A stretch of 64,000 bases of DNA, taken from the NCBI RefSeq assembly GCF_002260525.1, contig NZ_MRYI01000001.1:310001-374000 (forward strand), in the 5' to 3' direction. Made by a program: the position numbers and the translations under genes. The stretch comes from Hahella sp. CCB-MM4 (GTDB taxonomy: Bacteria; Pseudomonadota; Gammaproteobacteria; Pseudomonadales; Oleiphilaceae). This document shows, piece by piece, positions 25,572 through 35,125 of this stretch (the first letter of the stretch is position 1; the number at the start of each line of letters is the position of its first letter). Below the pieces are notes generated by a model, which was given only the letters and a program-made list of their open reading frames with translations, made no database searches and was not told where the DNA came from.

Positions 25572-26405
25572 ATGGAGTGTTCCCTTTTGACTATGCGGCT
25601 CGTTGGATTGGCTTTTATACTTTGCCTACCCCTTATATCTCATGCTCAGTGCGATGATCAAAAGAATGAAGTCTGGGCTGCAGAAGCCTGTACAAAAGTG
25701 AGAACCTACCATAGCCCCCGGCAATCCACCCACCCTCGCCTAATGGTGGTTCTGCACGGCGACGCGCCTTTTCATCCCCCCGATTATCACTATCAGCTGG
25801 CCGAAATCCTTGCCTCCAACTCAGACAATCTAATCGCTGTCGGGATGCTGCGACCGGGTTACTCTGACCCCGATGGCCGCACATCAGACGGCGCCAAAGG
25901 AGATGCCATCGGGGATAACTATGACGCACCGAGAGTCAGACAGATTGCAGAAGCCATTGAGCAGCTGCGGGACAAATATCAGCCGAGCAATGTTATTCTC
26001 GTAGGTCACTCAGGCGGTGCCGCCATTACCGGGAATCTGATTGCCACCTACCCAGACCTCGTGGATGAAGCGGTGCTGGTTTCTTGTCCCTGCAACATTA
26101 ACCAGTGGCGGACCGATATGTTTCAACTGACAGGCAAATCATTCTTTAAGGGTGATCTGGATGTGATATCACCTGTTGATCAGGTCAACGACGTATCGAC
26201 CAATACACACATAACGCTTATCACAGGAAAGGAAGACCCCGTTGCCCGGCCAACTCTCAGCCACGAATATTTCGAGGCCTTACAGAAAGCAGATAAAAGT
26301 GCAGAACTCATAACGGTAGACGGCGGGCACGAAATTTTTCTCTCCCCTCCCGTAATCCGTCAATTACTGCACATCACCAATGAAAAACAGTCTGAGTTGA
26401 GATAG
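25572..26405 (+). CDS. Exported alpha/beta hydrolase
   Basis: This protein of about 270 residues has a signal peptide (ending Ser-His-Ala near residue 25). The alpha/beta-hydrolase core has MVVLHGDAP with the oxyanion His-Gly, the nucleophile elbow GHSGGAA and a late catalytic histidine in VDGGHEIFL. The acid is probably in LITGKEDPVARP. Four early cysteines could form disulfides in the periplasm. The substrate cannot be told. It starts 9 nt after the HAD gene. ATG 25572 and ATG 25593 are both possible; the shorter form has a more typical signal peptide. Confidence 0.85.
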   Translation: MECSLLTMRLVGLAFILCLPLISHAQCDDQKNEVWAAEACTKVRTYHSPRQSTHPRLMVVLHGDAPFHPPDYHYQLAEILASNSDNLIAVGMLRPGYSDPDGRTSDGAKGDAIGDNYDAPRVRQIAEAIEQLRDKYQPSNVILVGHSGGAAITGNLIATYPDLVDEAVLVSCPCNINQWRTDMFQLTGKSFFKGDLDVISPVDQVNDVSTNTHITLITGKEDPVARPTLSHEYFEALQKADKSAELITVDGGHEIFLSPPVIRQLLHITNEKQSELR

Positions 26406-26451
26406 CCGCACCAAAACTGCCGGTTAATTCATTCAAATGACGGCAACAATG

Positions 26452-26913
26452 TCATATCGGTAGACTCAACTCAGCCTTGACCGCCTCAATGGCAATAATG
26501 GTGTAGAACTTACTGATTTTCAGATCATCCGGAAACAGTTTGCGGGTGAGCAGGTCATACTCGGTGATATTGGCGACATTGACGATCAATATGAAATCAT
26601 ACTCTCCTGCCACGTAGTAACACTGTTGCACCTCCGGATATTTCTTCATCCGACGCTTGAATGAATCCACAATCTGCGGCCCGCCCTTTTCAAGGATGAC
26701 CTGAATGATCACCGTCATCCGATTGCCCAATACCTGAGAGTTCAGAATCGCCACCTCTTTGTGAATAATTCCCTGCTCCCTCAACCGCTTTATCCGCCGT
26801 TGAATCGCGGTAGGAGATAAACCTATCTGCTCCGCCAGTTGTTGGGATGTCTGCTGACAGTTTTCCTGAAGCGCTCTGAGCAGAGCGATGTCAAATGAGT
26901 CTAATGCGTCCAT
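26452..26913 (-). CDS. Lrp/AsnC-family transcriptional regulator
   Basis: This 153-residue protein has the N-terminal helix-turn-helix (about 8-60: DIALLRALQENCQQTSQQLAEQIGLS, IQRRIKRLREQGII) and a C-terminal RAM effector domain (about 70-150: VIIQVILEKGG, VQQCYYVAGEYDFIL). It is divergent from an EamA-type exporter, the usual setting of an amino-acid-responsive regulator controlling its neighbour. The gap carries AT-rich repeats of CATATT/AATATG type that could be its operators. Confidence 0.93.
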   Translation of the reverse strand: MDALDSFDIALLRALQENCQQTSQQLAEQIGLSPTAIQRRIKRLREQGIIHKEVAILNSQVLGNRMTVIIQVILEKGGPQIVDSFKRRMKKYPEVQQCYYVAGEYDFILIVNVANITEYDLLTRKLFPDDLKISKFYTIIAIEAVKAELSLPI

Positions 26914-26947
26914 ATTCGCCTATTTTCTGCATAAATATGACAAATAA

Positions 26948-26980
26948 GCATATTCTACTCATATTCACCCATCAATATGC
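26948..26980. promoter_or_regulatory. Candidate Lrp-type operator region
   Basis: GCATATT (26948-26954) and AATATGC (26974-26980) are inverted copies 19 bp apart, with a further CATATT at 26960-26965. The site lies between the divergent Lrp-family and EamA-family genes. The spacing and AT-richness fit Lrp-type binding, but the motif is short and low in complexity. Confidence 0.4.
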
Positions 26981-27053
26981 ATAATTTCTCCACACAACCA
27001 ACACTACAATGGGCCCATATTTTCGACCGTAATGATTGAGAGACAGGTGGGTT

Positions 27054-27977
27054 GTGACAGTAGAACGTGCTCGTATCGGACAGGGTATTGCCATGGGTGT
27101 CCTGGCCGCGTTGATTTGGGGAGTGTGGCCGGTAATTTCACGGCTGGGGGTACAGCAGACCCTCACAGCCTATGATGTTGCCGCCATTCGTTTTGCGGTT
27201 GCCGGAATGATATTTCTACCGTGGATTATTCGTTCTGGACTGGGTGGCCTGACCTGGAAACAAGCCCTGATACTGACCACTGGGGCTGGAGCCCCCTATG
27301 TCCTGATCAGTGTGGGCGGATTAACCCTGGCCCCGGCCAGTCATGGCGGCGTTATCATTTCAGGTTGTACCTTCCTGTTCTCGACGCTGGGAAGCATTCT
27401 ACTTCTGGGAGACCGACCCAGTTCACAGCGCTGGGCGGGTTTTGCCCTGATTCTTCTTGGAATATTGAGTATTGGCTACCGCAGCATCACAACCTCTTCC
27501 GACAGCTTATCTGAGGCCTGGGCAGGAGACCTGCTATTCATTCTTTCCGGCTTTCTTTGGGCGTCCTATACACTCAACAGCAAACGCTTCAACGTCTCGC
27601 CAGTCATGGGAGCGGCGATAGTGTCTGTACTTTCCATGGTATTCTATGTGCCAGGTTATCTGGCAATGAGTGATACCCATATCATGGAGGCCGGTTGGCA
27701 GGAGCTGTTGCTGCAGGGTGTATTTCAAGGAGTATTGGCAGCCGCCGTCGCCCTGGTCTGCTACACAAAGTCCATTTCTATTTTAGGCGCCGGCCAGGCT
27801 GCGATTTTTGTTTCATTAGCCCCCGGACTGGCAGTCGTGTTCGGCGACTGGGTACTGCATGAAACCCCAAGTCAGGCGGAGTATGCCGGCGTGACTTTTG
27901 TCATATTGGGTCTGCTGACATCGCTGGGGATTTTCAAGTGGCGTAAAGCGGCCAAGGCGGCACTGGCCGATTCCTGA
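27054..27977 (+). CDS. EamA-family (DMT) membrane transporter
   Basis: This protein of about 307 residues has ten predicted membrane helices and two EamA repeats, beginning GIAMGVLAALIWGVWPVISRLG and, in the second half, GDLLFILSGFLWASYTLNSKRF. DMT exporters move amino acids or metabolites out of the cell. The divergent Lrp-type gene suggests an amino-acid-linked substrate. GTG 27054 is taken as the start because AGGTGGG lies just upstream; the TTG at 27036 lacks a ribosome site and ATG 27093 would remove part of helix 1. Confidence 0.9.
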   Translation: MTVERARIGQGIAMGVLAALIWGVWPVISRLGVQQTLTAYDVAAIRFAVAGMIFLPWIIRSGLGGLTWKQALILTTGAGAPYVLISVGGLTLAPASHGGVIISGCTFLFSTLGSILLLGDRPSSQRWAGFALILLGILSIGYRSITTSSDSLSEAWAGDLLFILSGFLWASYTLNSKRFNVSPVMGAAIVSVLSMVFYVPGYLAMSDTHIMEAGWQELLLQGVFQGVLAAAVALVCYTKSISILGAGQAAIFVSLAPGLAVVFGDWVLHETPSQAEYAGVTFVILGLLTSLGIFKWRKAAKAALADS

Positions 27978-27996
27978 TATATTAGGGGTTCGCGTA

Positions 27997-28023
27997 ACAG
28001 GTGCAGTCATTGGCGGCACCTGT
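27997..28023 (+). terminator. Weak hairpin after the EamA gene
   Basis: ACAGGTGC and GCACCTGT form an 8-bp stem with an 11-nt loop 20 nt past the stop, followed by a pyrimidine-rich but not purely T stretch. A moderate terminator candidate. Confidence 0.45.
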
Positions 28024-28025
28024 TT

Positions 28026-28064
28026 CTATCTCCTGTATCTATTTCCTGTCTCTATCTCTTATCC
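28026..28064. repeat. 13-bp triple tandem repeat, pyrimidine-rich
   Basis: Units CTATCTCCTGTAT, CTATTTCCTGTCT and CTATCTCTTATCC lie head to tail from 28026, with TCTTATA continuing. The remainder of the 338-bp gap before the amylase gene shows no gene; promoter elements for the amylase are presumably in 28100-28300. Confidence 0.75.
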
Positions 28065-28315
28065 TCTTATATACAAAAAACAGGATACGAGACACGGGCA
28101 TTCTCCTGTGTACAGGCATTTAAAAGGTCTGAAAGGTGACAGGATTACCCATTTGCCATAGTCCGCCTAACCTAATCATACCAGCTCCCCCTCAACCTCC
28201 CCTCCACCGGAGGATGCCAATCATCCCTTAACCTGACTAAAGTGAGTTCTGGTTGTTGTAGAGACCATAAGAATCGGCTTGCCGAATACAAAAAATTCTC
28301 TAACAGGAACACATA

Positions 28316-29638
28316 ATGCTTTCCTTATTAAAAAGAACGAATTTATCCCTGGTTGTATCAGCCAGCTTGGTATTCACCGCCCCTTTCGCATCTGCAGACG
28401 TCTCCGGTAAAAGTGGAGGCGGTGTCCGCTTCCATGGCGGGAATGAAATCATCCTCCAGGGTTTCCACTGGAATGTCGTGCGGACAGCAGAATATAACTG
28501 GTACAACATTCTCAAAAACAATGCCCAGCAAATTAAAGATGACGGCTTTACCGCCATCTGGATGCCGGTGCCCTGGCGTGACCAATCTTCCTATGATGCA
28601 GGAAGTGGCGTCACTTTCGGAGGCGAAGGCTATTTCTGGACAGACTTTGACAAAAACAGCCGTTACGGTAACGATGGCCAGCTCCAACAGGCCGCCGCCG
28701 CGCTATCCGGCAAAGGAATCAAAGTCGTCTATGATATCGTCCCCAATCACCACAATCGCGGTATCTCTGGAGACGGCTTTGATTATCCCTCCGGCCAGGG
28801 ACACTATCGGAATGATTGTTTTGGCTGTGATGACGGTGATCCCTTCATGGATGGCGGCTCCGATCTGAATACGGCTGATGCCACTATCTATAACCGCTTC
28901 AAGAGTGAGTTAATCAACCTCAAAAACAACTACAGCGCGGGAGGTTATCGATTTGATTTCGTCCGTGGTTATAGTCCGGAGCGGATTAATGCCTGGATGC
29001 AAAATGCTTACGATAGCGCCTACTGCGTTGGAGAACTCTGGAAAGGCCCTTCGGAATACCCTTCCAGTGACTGGCGCCACAGTGCCAGTTGGCAGGATAT
29101 CCTGAAAGACTTTACCAACAGCTCAAAGTGTTCGGTATTCGATTTTGCCCTTAAAGAACGCATGCAGAATGGTAATATCTCCGACTGGCGCTATGGATTG
29201 AACGGCAATCCTTCAGCCCAATGGCGGGAAGTGGCGGTCACTTTTGTCGACAATCACGATACCGGCTACTCCCCAGGTCCGTTAGGCGGACAGCATCACT
29301 GGGCACTAGCCGACTGGAAACGCAAAATGGCGTACGCTTACATATTGCTGTCACCCGGCACCCCGACCGTGTATTGGCCACATATGTACGACTGGGGCCT
29401 GCATGACTTCATCAAGAACCTGATCAGCATTCGCAAGAACGCCGGCATCAAAGCATGGAGCAATGTCAGCTTCAAAGATGGGGTTTCAGGACTGGCAGGC
29501 GTGACAACGGGAACAGGCAAGAAAGTTGTGTTCGCGCTGGACTCCAACCTTGGCAGCCCCAATCAGGTGACATCCGGCAGTTTTGCTCTGGTAGTGAATG
29601 AGGACAACGGAGGAATTCGAGTCTGGATGGAAAACTGA
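28316..29638 (+). CDS. Secreted GH13 amylase, maltotetraose-forming type
   Basis: This 440-residue exported amylase (signal peptide about 1-28) closely follows the Pseudomonas stutzeri maltotetraohydrolase pattern: GGNEIILQGFHWNVVR, AIWMPVPWRD, GGEGYFW, NDCFGCDDGD, LNPFAP-type loops and ALKERMQNG. The catalytic triad is Asp214 (RFDFVRGY), Glu240 (VGELWKGPSEYP) and Asp315 (VDNHDTGYSPG). It probably releases maltotetraose from starch ends outside the cell. The protein ends with the GH13 C-terminal beta domain; the C-terminal starch-binding CBM20 of the P. stutzeri enzyme (precursor about 548 residues) is absent. AGGAA 8 nt before ATG 28316 supports the start. It converges on the hexosaminidase gene. 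Confidence 0.92.
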   Translation: MLSLLKRTNLSLVVSASLVFTAPFASADVSGKSGGGVRFHGGNEIILQGFHWNVVRTAEYNWYNILKNNAQQIKDDGFTAIWMPVPWRDQSSYDAGSGVTFGGEGYFWTDFDKNSRYGNDGQLQQAAAALSGKGIKVVYDIVPNHHNRGISGDGFDYPSGQGHYRNDCFGCDDGDPFMDGGSDLNTADATIYNRFKSELINLKNNYSAGGYRFDFVRGYSPERINAWMQNAYDSAYCVGELWKGPSEYPSSDWRHSASWQDILKDFTNSSKCSVFDFALKERMQNGNISDWRYGLNGNPSAQWREVAVTFVDNHDTGYSPGPLGGQHHWALADWKRKMAYAYILLSPGTPTVYWPHMYDWGLHDFIKNLISIRKNAGIKAWSNVSFKDGVSGLAGVTTGTGKKVVFALDSNLGSPNQVTSGSFALVVNEDNGGIRVWMEN

Positions 29639-29665
29639 TTCCAGTTTTTATCTAAAGATATCCAA

Positions 29666-29691
29666 AACGCCGACCGCTCAGGGTCGGCGTT
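29666..29691. terminator. Bidirectional terminator, amylase / hexosaminidase
   Basis: AACGCCGACC and GGTCGGCGTT form a 10-bp stem around a 6-nt loop, with TTTTTATTT following on the plus strand and TTTTGG on the minus strand, between convergent genes. Confidence 0.88.
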
Positions 29692-29710
29692 TTTTATTTC
29701 AGAAGATGAA

Positions 29711-32380
29711 CTAGTTCACTTCCACAGTACGACTACCGCGGCCACTTGGCGTAAAGGCTTTCAGCTTAACTGAGCCGTTTGCAGCCACCGGTCCGGTGTA
29801 GAGGGCTGAGCTCTGGTCTGGCTCAGATCCATCCAAGGTGTAGCGGATCTCCAGTCCCGGGAACGCCACGTTGGCTTCGAGAGTTCCGTCTTCCACCTTT
29901 GCACCCGGCAGGGGCACCCGGAACTCATAACCATTGTTCCAGTAGTCCAGACGCTTCAGATCATATTCGCCCACGCGGGAAGCAAAGCCGCTCCATGCGC
30001 TGTTGAGATCTGTAAGACGCTGTCCCTGATCTTCGACGACGGCCCAATCCGGTTGTGGAGCCCATGCCCTTTCCGCTAACCCTAACAGCTTGGGCAATGC
30101 CAGATAGAACAGATCCCCGTCCGTTTTGACATTTTCACTCCAGAGTTCACCCTGAATACCTTTGATCATGTCCGCATGATCGGCGGCTAAACGGGTATGA
30201 CTTCCCCACATACTATCATTGAGTGGATTCCCCATACGGTCTGTCCAGGCTGATTTGAAGAGGTCCATGGGAGTAAATTCAAACACTGTGCGGGTATCCA
30301 CAAACCCCGCCCAATAGTATCCAGGCTCCTCAGGATCTTTCTGGTACGCCAGGTCAAAATACAGATTGGTGGCATTCGCCAGAACAACGGGATATCCCGC
30401 ATTCGCCAGTTTGTAGGCATTGTCTTCCGTGCCCCAGCCCCAGACGTTATTCCAAACATAAGGCACCATGATGCCGCCGACAAAGTTCGGATTGACGACC
30501 TTGCTGCCGTCCTCATGGATGAATGCCAACTCTTCCCATCCCGCAATCTTGGTACCGTATGCGGATACGATGCCAGTCACTGTCGAATTGAAGAAGCGGT
30601 TCAACATTTCAACGTCATCCGCAGTCAGTTCATCACGACCAAACATCTGCTCGCAGGCTTGAGAGTTTTTCCACACTCCGTTTGGCACTTCGTCCGCACC
30701 AACGTGGAACGCCGGCATGCGCTGTCCAGCTTCGAGATACATGTTGAAGACTTCGCCTACCACTTGGTTGATGAAGAAATAAGTGGACGGCATACATGGA
30801 TTTACAACGTTATCAGTCCAGCCCTGTACGGATTTGTACTGGGACTGGTCCTGCGGATCGCTCAGCAAAAAGCTTTTTCCCTGATAAGGTTTGCCTTCAT
30901 CGGCCAGTCTTTTTGCACGGAATTCCATGGACTTGATGGCGGCCCGCGCATGGCCGGGCAGGTCAAATTCAGGAATGACCTCAATATGATGCTTTGCCGC
31001 GTATCTCAGCAGACTGATGAATTCCTCACGGGAGAAGTAACCGGAACCGTTATTGCTGTCCGCATAAGGTCCGGAACCAAAGGAAGGCACCAGATGATCG
31101 AGTTCATCCGACGTGTGTCCCCGGCTCCCCCCCACTTCTGTGAGCTCTGGCAGACTCGGTATTTCCAGTCTCCAGCCTTCATCGTCAGACAAGTGAAGAT
31201 GCAGTTTATTGAGCTTATAAAGAGCCATCACGTCAATCAGGCGCTTAACACTATCCACCTGGCTGAAATGGCGTGCAACATCCAGATGCATTCCCCGATA
31301 ACTGAAACGGGGAGCGTCCTCAATCTGCACCACCGGCAATTGCATGGGCAATCCGGCTCCTTGATAGGTCTCGACAGGAATCAACGCCAGAAGTGACTGT
31401 ACACCATAGAACATTCCGGCAGAGGTCGCGGCGGATATCTCTACGCCAGCCCCTGCTGAACTGTTGAGACGATAACTCTCGCTATCGCCCGCATTCGTGC
31501 TGGCGTATTCACCCTGGAGGCAGATTGCATTCGCAGTTTTTCCACAGCTGCTGACCACTTCTACCGGTATCCCCAGGGCTTTAAGCTGGTTTTTCAGGTA
31601 CTTGCCTTCACGGGCAAAATGATGATCGAAGAATAGTTGGATAGGACCATCCACCGTCAACATTGCAGTCTTATCGACAGTCATCTGAGCCGGTGTCGGG
31701 AGAATCGTTCCCGCTGTGTTTGCTGCCGCCAGATACTGTTGATTACGCTCAAAACGAACACCTGCCGTATCCAGAGGCAGGTTGTCGCCGTCAAACCGGC
31801 TGGTTTGCTCAAGCGTCACCTGGTCGCCCAATGTTACATCGGTGATTGCCATTGGGTCTGAATCGCCACTAGGTCCATTTTGAACAATATAGAATCCTGC
31901 CGGAGCATCGGATTTGCTGATAGCCCAGAAGCTTGCCTTGATCTGAACAGTGACAGACTCGCCAGGTTTAAGCCCGGTGAAGCCGGCCGCCGGAGTCATT
32001 TTGAAAAAATCACCGTTAATGTGCTGGATGCTGAACTGGTCAGCGGGAGTCACCGCCAGGATATCCCGCACAAAATTGAAATAGATCGTCCAGTCACCTG
32101 CGGCCAGCTCTTCATCCCCACGATTCTCGATAGTGAGATCCGCCAGGAAGCTGTTATAGCTGTCTTGCAGGTTATCCACAACCTGCCAGGTAACAGCGAG
32201 GTTTGAGGATTGCTGAACTATGGATTTATTTATGGAGTGGTAGGCCTGCTGATTTTTAGCATGGCCTGTCAATGGGGAATGCGATGCGCTTGCCGCAGCT
32301 ACCTGTGCTTGTGCCAGGCCCATCATGGCAAGACAAAGCAACAGACGCTTTGGTCGGGTGGTTTCTTTCCAGTCTATCAT
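29711..32380 (-). CDS. GH20 beta-N-acetylhexosaminidase (chitobiase type)
   Basis: This 889-residue exported enzyme removes terminal N-acetylglucosamine from chitin oligosaccharides. After a signal peptide (about 1-31) come a carbohydrate-binding CHB/HEX N-terminal domain (about 55-190), a GH20b domain (about 215-335), the GH20 barrel (about 340-760, opening RFSYRGMHLDVARHF) and a C-terminal chitobiase domain (about 805-889). The catalytic Asp-Glu pair is in FHVGADEVPNG, as required for substrate-assisted catalysis. ATG 32380 is chosen because AGGAG lies 9 nt upstream and the signal peptide begins there. Together with the amylase and protease it forms a secreted-polymer-degradation stretch. 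Confidence 0.95.
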   Translation of the reverse strand: MIDWKETTRPKRLLLCLAMMGLAQAQVAAASASHSPLTGHAKNQQAYHSINKSIVQQSSNLAVTWQVVDNLQDSYNSFLADLTIENRGDEELAAGDWTIYFNFVRDILAVTPADQFSIQHINGDFFKMTPAAGFTGLKPGESVTVQIKASFWAISKSDAPAGFYIVQNGPSGDSDPMAITDVTLGDQVTLEQTSRFDGDNLPLDTAGVRFERNQQYLAAANTAGTILPTPAQMTVDKTAMLTVDGPIQLFFDHHFAREGKYLKNQLKALGIPVEVVSSCGKTANAICLQGEYASTNAGDSESYRLNSSAGAGVEISAATSAGMFYGVQSLLALIPVETYQGAGLPMQLPVVQIEDAPRFSYRGMHLDVARHFSQVDSVKRLIDVMALYKLNKLHLHLSDDEGWRLEIPSLPELTEVGGSRGHTSDELDHLVPSFGSGPYADSNNGSGYFSREEFISLLRYAAKHHIEVIPEFDLPGHARAAIKSMEFRAKRLADEGKPYQGKSFLLSDPQDQSQYKSVQGWTDNVVNPCMPSTYFFINQVVGEVFNMYLEAGQRMPAFHVGADEVPNGVWKNSQACEQMFGRDELTADDVEMLNRFFNSTVTGIVSAYGTKIAGWEELAFIHEDGSKVVNPNFVGGIMVPYVWNNVWGWGTEDNAYKLANAGYPVVLANATNLYFDLAYQKDPEEPGYYWAGFVDTRTVFEFTPMDLFKSAWTDRMGNPLNDSMWGSHTRLAADHADMIKGIQGELWSENVKTDGDLFYLALPKLLGLAERAWAPQPDWAVVEDQGQRLTDLNSAWSGFASRVGEYDLKRLDYWNNGYEFRVPLPGAKVEDGTLEANVAFPGLEIRYTLDGSEPDQSSALYTGPVAANGSVKLKAFTPSGRGSRTVEVN

Positions 32381-32911
32381 CGGAAGGTTCTCCTTTTTTT
32401 GTTGTGCCTTATAAAGGCATTTGCTTAACACCCTATCGTTAGAATTCGGTGCCAACATGACTGCACAACTAGCCGGCTTTTCATCCAGCGCCACCATCCT
32501 TAAAGCCAGTCCATTTCCTGATAACACTTAGGTTTGGGGGCACTGATTCTTATTGTTGTTGAGTGATGATCTACGGCTGACCTTATCAGCCGACAATACC
32601 TATATTAGAACCACTATTTAATTAAACATACCAATATAATACCTATAAGACAACACTTGTTCGCTTTCTGCGTATTTTTGGTATTTATTTGGTACTTTTT
32701 TTGGGTAAAAATTCCCAACAGACCTAAAAGGTACGGCCTCTATGCCGGGGATGACAGGAAAGATTCAAAGCTCGCAACGGGATGCGACGAATAACAGCGA
32801 AGTGAATTTGAAACTCTAAGTGAAACACATAAAAAACGCCCGATGGCTAAAGCCATCGGGCGCTCTTATTAGACTTGAAGCCGGGCACAGTCTCCCGGCT
32901 GCTTTAGCCAG
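32381..32911. other. Intergenic region, hexosaminidase / metalloprotease
   Basis: This gap of about 530 bp holds an AT-rich stretch (32590-32710) likely to contain the hexosaminidase promoter, and the protease terminator near 32850. No additional gene is visible. Confidence 0.6.
32838..32861 (-). terminator. Strong intrinsic terminator after the M4 protease gene
   Basis: GCCCGATGGCT and AGCCATCGGGC pair perfectly over 11 bp with a tight loop; on the minus strand TTTTTTATG follows. It is 50 nt past the protease stop. Confidence 0.92.
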
Positions 32912-35125
32912 TTAGAATGACATTTTCCAGGCATCGATGTAGCCGGTATCACGCCAGGCGCGATCGGTTACTTTCAACTGCCAGGTGCCATCTACTGATT
33001 TACCATCCAGATCGACAGTGTAGGTGCTGTGCAGATCATCAGAGCTGCCGCCTGCCCGGTTGTGCAGAACGAAGCTGCCACCGTTAGGATCGATCAACTC
33101 AACAACCAGGTCACCAATATATGTGTGGATGATATCCACAGTAACTTTCACTGACGAAGCAGAACCTACGTCTTTCACATCTATCGGGCTGGTAACACCG
33201 CTGGAGCTATTATCAGGAATGTTATAGTCGTCAGTGTTTTCAAATTCACCGCCGCCAGTATCATCACCTTCATAGTCGCCAATCAGTGAAGCACCTGAAT
33301 AGCTGCTGTAGCCACGTACCATCACGTAGTAGGTACCGGAACCAGGTTCGCCAAACGAGCATTCCTCATTGTTCCCATTTTCATATGGGCGACAATCATA
33401 GGAACTGGTGGTTGGCTTGGATCCTTTGCGTACGTACATGTCAGCATCGCCGGAGCCACCACTCATGTTGAATGTCAGGTTGGTTGCGCCATCTGGAATT
33501 TCCAGAGAGTAGAACGTCTCTGAACCCTGACCGCCGGAAATGCCGTCGATTGAAGTACCTTTCTGCATCTGAATGACCTGGCCGTCAGGAGGAGTGCCGT
33601 CACAGCTTACGCCAACACCTTCAAACGCCGCGGTGACGTCAGCCTTGCTGTAGCCAAGATCTTCAGCGGCAGACTCAACACCACAGGCCCCATCATTGAA
33701 GTCAGTGTTAGGTGTCCAGTAGTTCTGGTTCGCCTTAACAAAAGCTTCGAAGGCTTTTTTGGTGTTCCATCCGTCGGTGGTTGCCAGCAGATAGAAAGCC
33801 TTGTTGTATACACCGCTGCTGTGGTGCACATCGAGGCCGTCATAGTAGTCGTCAGCATTACCGATGGAGCTGCCATCCTGGGGGGGATCCTGCATATAAC
33901 GCAGTGCGGTGCCGTTCTTAATGATAGCTGCGCCGACATAGAAATCGTTGGAGCCAGTCATGAAGTACTCAGCCGCTTCCCCTGCCATATCGGAGAATGC
34001 TTCGTTGATACCACCAGGCTGTCTTTCATATACCAGATCAGAGTTGAACTGGGTGAAGCCGTGAGAAACCTCGTGGGAGACAACGTTGATATCTACCAGC
34101 GGGTAGAAATAGCTGGCGCCGTCACCGAAAGTCATCTGGCTTCCGTCCCAGAATGCGTTTTCATATCCATTGCTGTAATGAACCCGCAATCTTAGTTTGG
34201 TATTTAAAGGAGCGGTGTTGAACCACTCATCGTACATCTTGAATACTTCGATACCGAAAAAGTGTGCATCATTCAGGGGAGAATAAGCGCCATTGATTTC
34301 TTTAACAGTATTTCTCGGGCAGGTGAATTGATGAATGCTGCCACCGGAAGTTCCATGATTCAGGTTGATCGTTTCCACATTGGTCGTGGTCATCCGGCAG
34401 GAATCATCCACTTCAAAAGCGGGGTAATCGGTCCCGTATTCATAACGCCCGGTCTTCTCGTTTCCTCCAGGACCAGTACCGTCTCTCGTAGTCAGCCCAT
34501 CCCAGGTCCGGATGATATCTCCGCTGTGAGCATCAATGATAAAGAAAGGACGTTTTGGCTCTGCTGCGCCTTGGGCTGCGTCAACAAAATAATTGACAAC
34601 ATACACCAGGCGGGCAAGTTCCGTTTCCTCATCAAAATAGACCATCAACTCGGAAGACTCATTCTTGAATTGCGGAGACCTGAAAAAGGCCAGACCGCTA
34701 TTCTGCTTGGCTATTTCCATTGCCTTTTTATCAGTAACGGAAGGTTTAACACCAGGAACGAACCCATTGTCCATGTCGGCCTGTACACCCTGGATCAGGC
34801 CGCCGTTCATATGAACGACCGCTCCGCTCTGGTCACGCACCATGATGATGTGCTCACCAAAAACCTTCAATCCCTGATAGGTCTGTTGCAAGCGCTCATA
34901 GGTACGGCCATTGGATTCAGTCCGCTTGGATAGTGTGGCTAGTCCATCTTCTCCGAATAACCCCAGAACCGCTTCGTTGCTCATTGTGGCTACTGAAGCA
35001 CCTGAAACTGAGAACATGATATCCTGTTGCGTGCGTAGGTCCACTCGTTCCGCGGCCATGGTATGGGCGGTAGCCAGTGAAAGACCCAGCAGCAGTACTT
35101 TATTTTTTATGTGTCGATCAGACAT
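32912..35125 (-). CDS. Secreted M4 metalloprotease, vibriolysin type, with PPC and P domains
   Basis: This 737-residue zinc protease precursor has a signal peptide (about 1-24), an FTP/PepSY propeptide (about 30-210), the M4 catalytic region (about 215-510), a PPC domain (about 525-620) and a C-terminal proprotein-convertase P domain (about 645-737). The zinc motif is HEVSH (351-355; Glu352 catalytic) with Glu375 in GGINEAFSD as third ligand; His434/435 in DVHHSSG fits the transition-state histidine. PPC domains are usually cut off after secretion; a P domain together with PPC is less common. GGAG 9 nt before ATG 35125 supports the start. Confidence 0.95.
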   Translation of the reverse strand: MSDRHIKNKVLLLGLSLATAHTMAAERVDLRTQQDIMFSVSGASVATMSNEAVLGLFGEDGLATLSKRTESNGRTYERLQQTYQGLKVFGEHIIMVRDQSGAVVHMNGGLIQGVQADMDNGFVPGVKPSVTDKKAMEIAKQNSGLAFFRSPQFKNESSELMVYFDEETELARLVYVVNYFVDAAQGAAEPKRPFFIIDAHSGDIIRTWDGLTTRDGTGPGGNEKTGRYEYGTDYPAFEVDDSCRMTTTNVETINLNHGTSGGSIHQFTCPRNTVKEINGAYSPLNDAHFFGIEVFKMYDEWFNTAPLNTKLRLRVHYSNGYENAFWDGSQMTFGDGASYFYPLVDINVVSHEVSHGFTQFNSDLVYERQPGGINEAFSDMAGEAAEYFMTGSNDFYVGAAIIKNGTALRYMQDPPQDGSSIGNADDYYDGLDVHHSSGVYNKAFYLLATTDGWNTKKAFEAFVKANQNYWTPNTDFNDGACGVESAAEDLGYSKADVTAAFEGVGVSCDGTPPDGQVIQMQKGTSIDGISGGQGSETFYSLEIPDGATNLTFNMSGGSGDADMYVRKGSKPTTSSYDCRPYENGNNEECSFGEPGSGTYYVMVRGYSSYSGASLIGDYEGDDTGGGEFENTDDYNIPDNSSSGVTSPIDVKDVGSASSVKVTVDIIHTYIGDLVVELIDPNGGSFVLHNRAGGSSDDLHSTYTVDLDGKSVDGTWQLKVTDRAWRDTGYIDAWKMSF

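Noticed and set aside
30515-31396. Plus-strand frame of 293 codons inside the hexosaminidase gene
   Set aside because: Antisense shadow of a gene with clear GH20 domains; no ribosome site or recognisable family.
34262-34933. Plus-strand frame of 223 codons inside the M4 protease gene
   Set aside because: Antisense shadow of the propeptide and catalytic region; the protease frame is conserved and complete.
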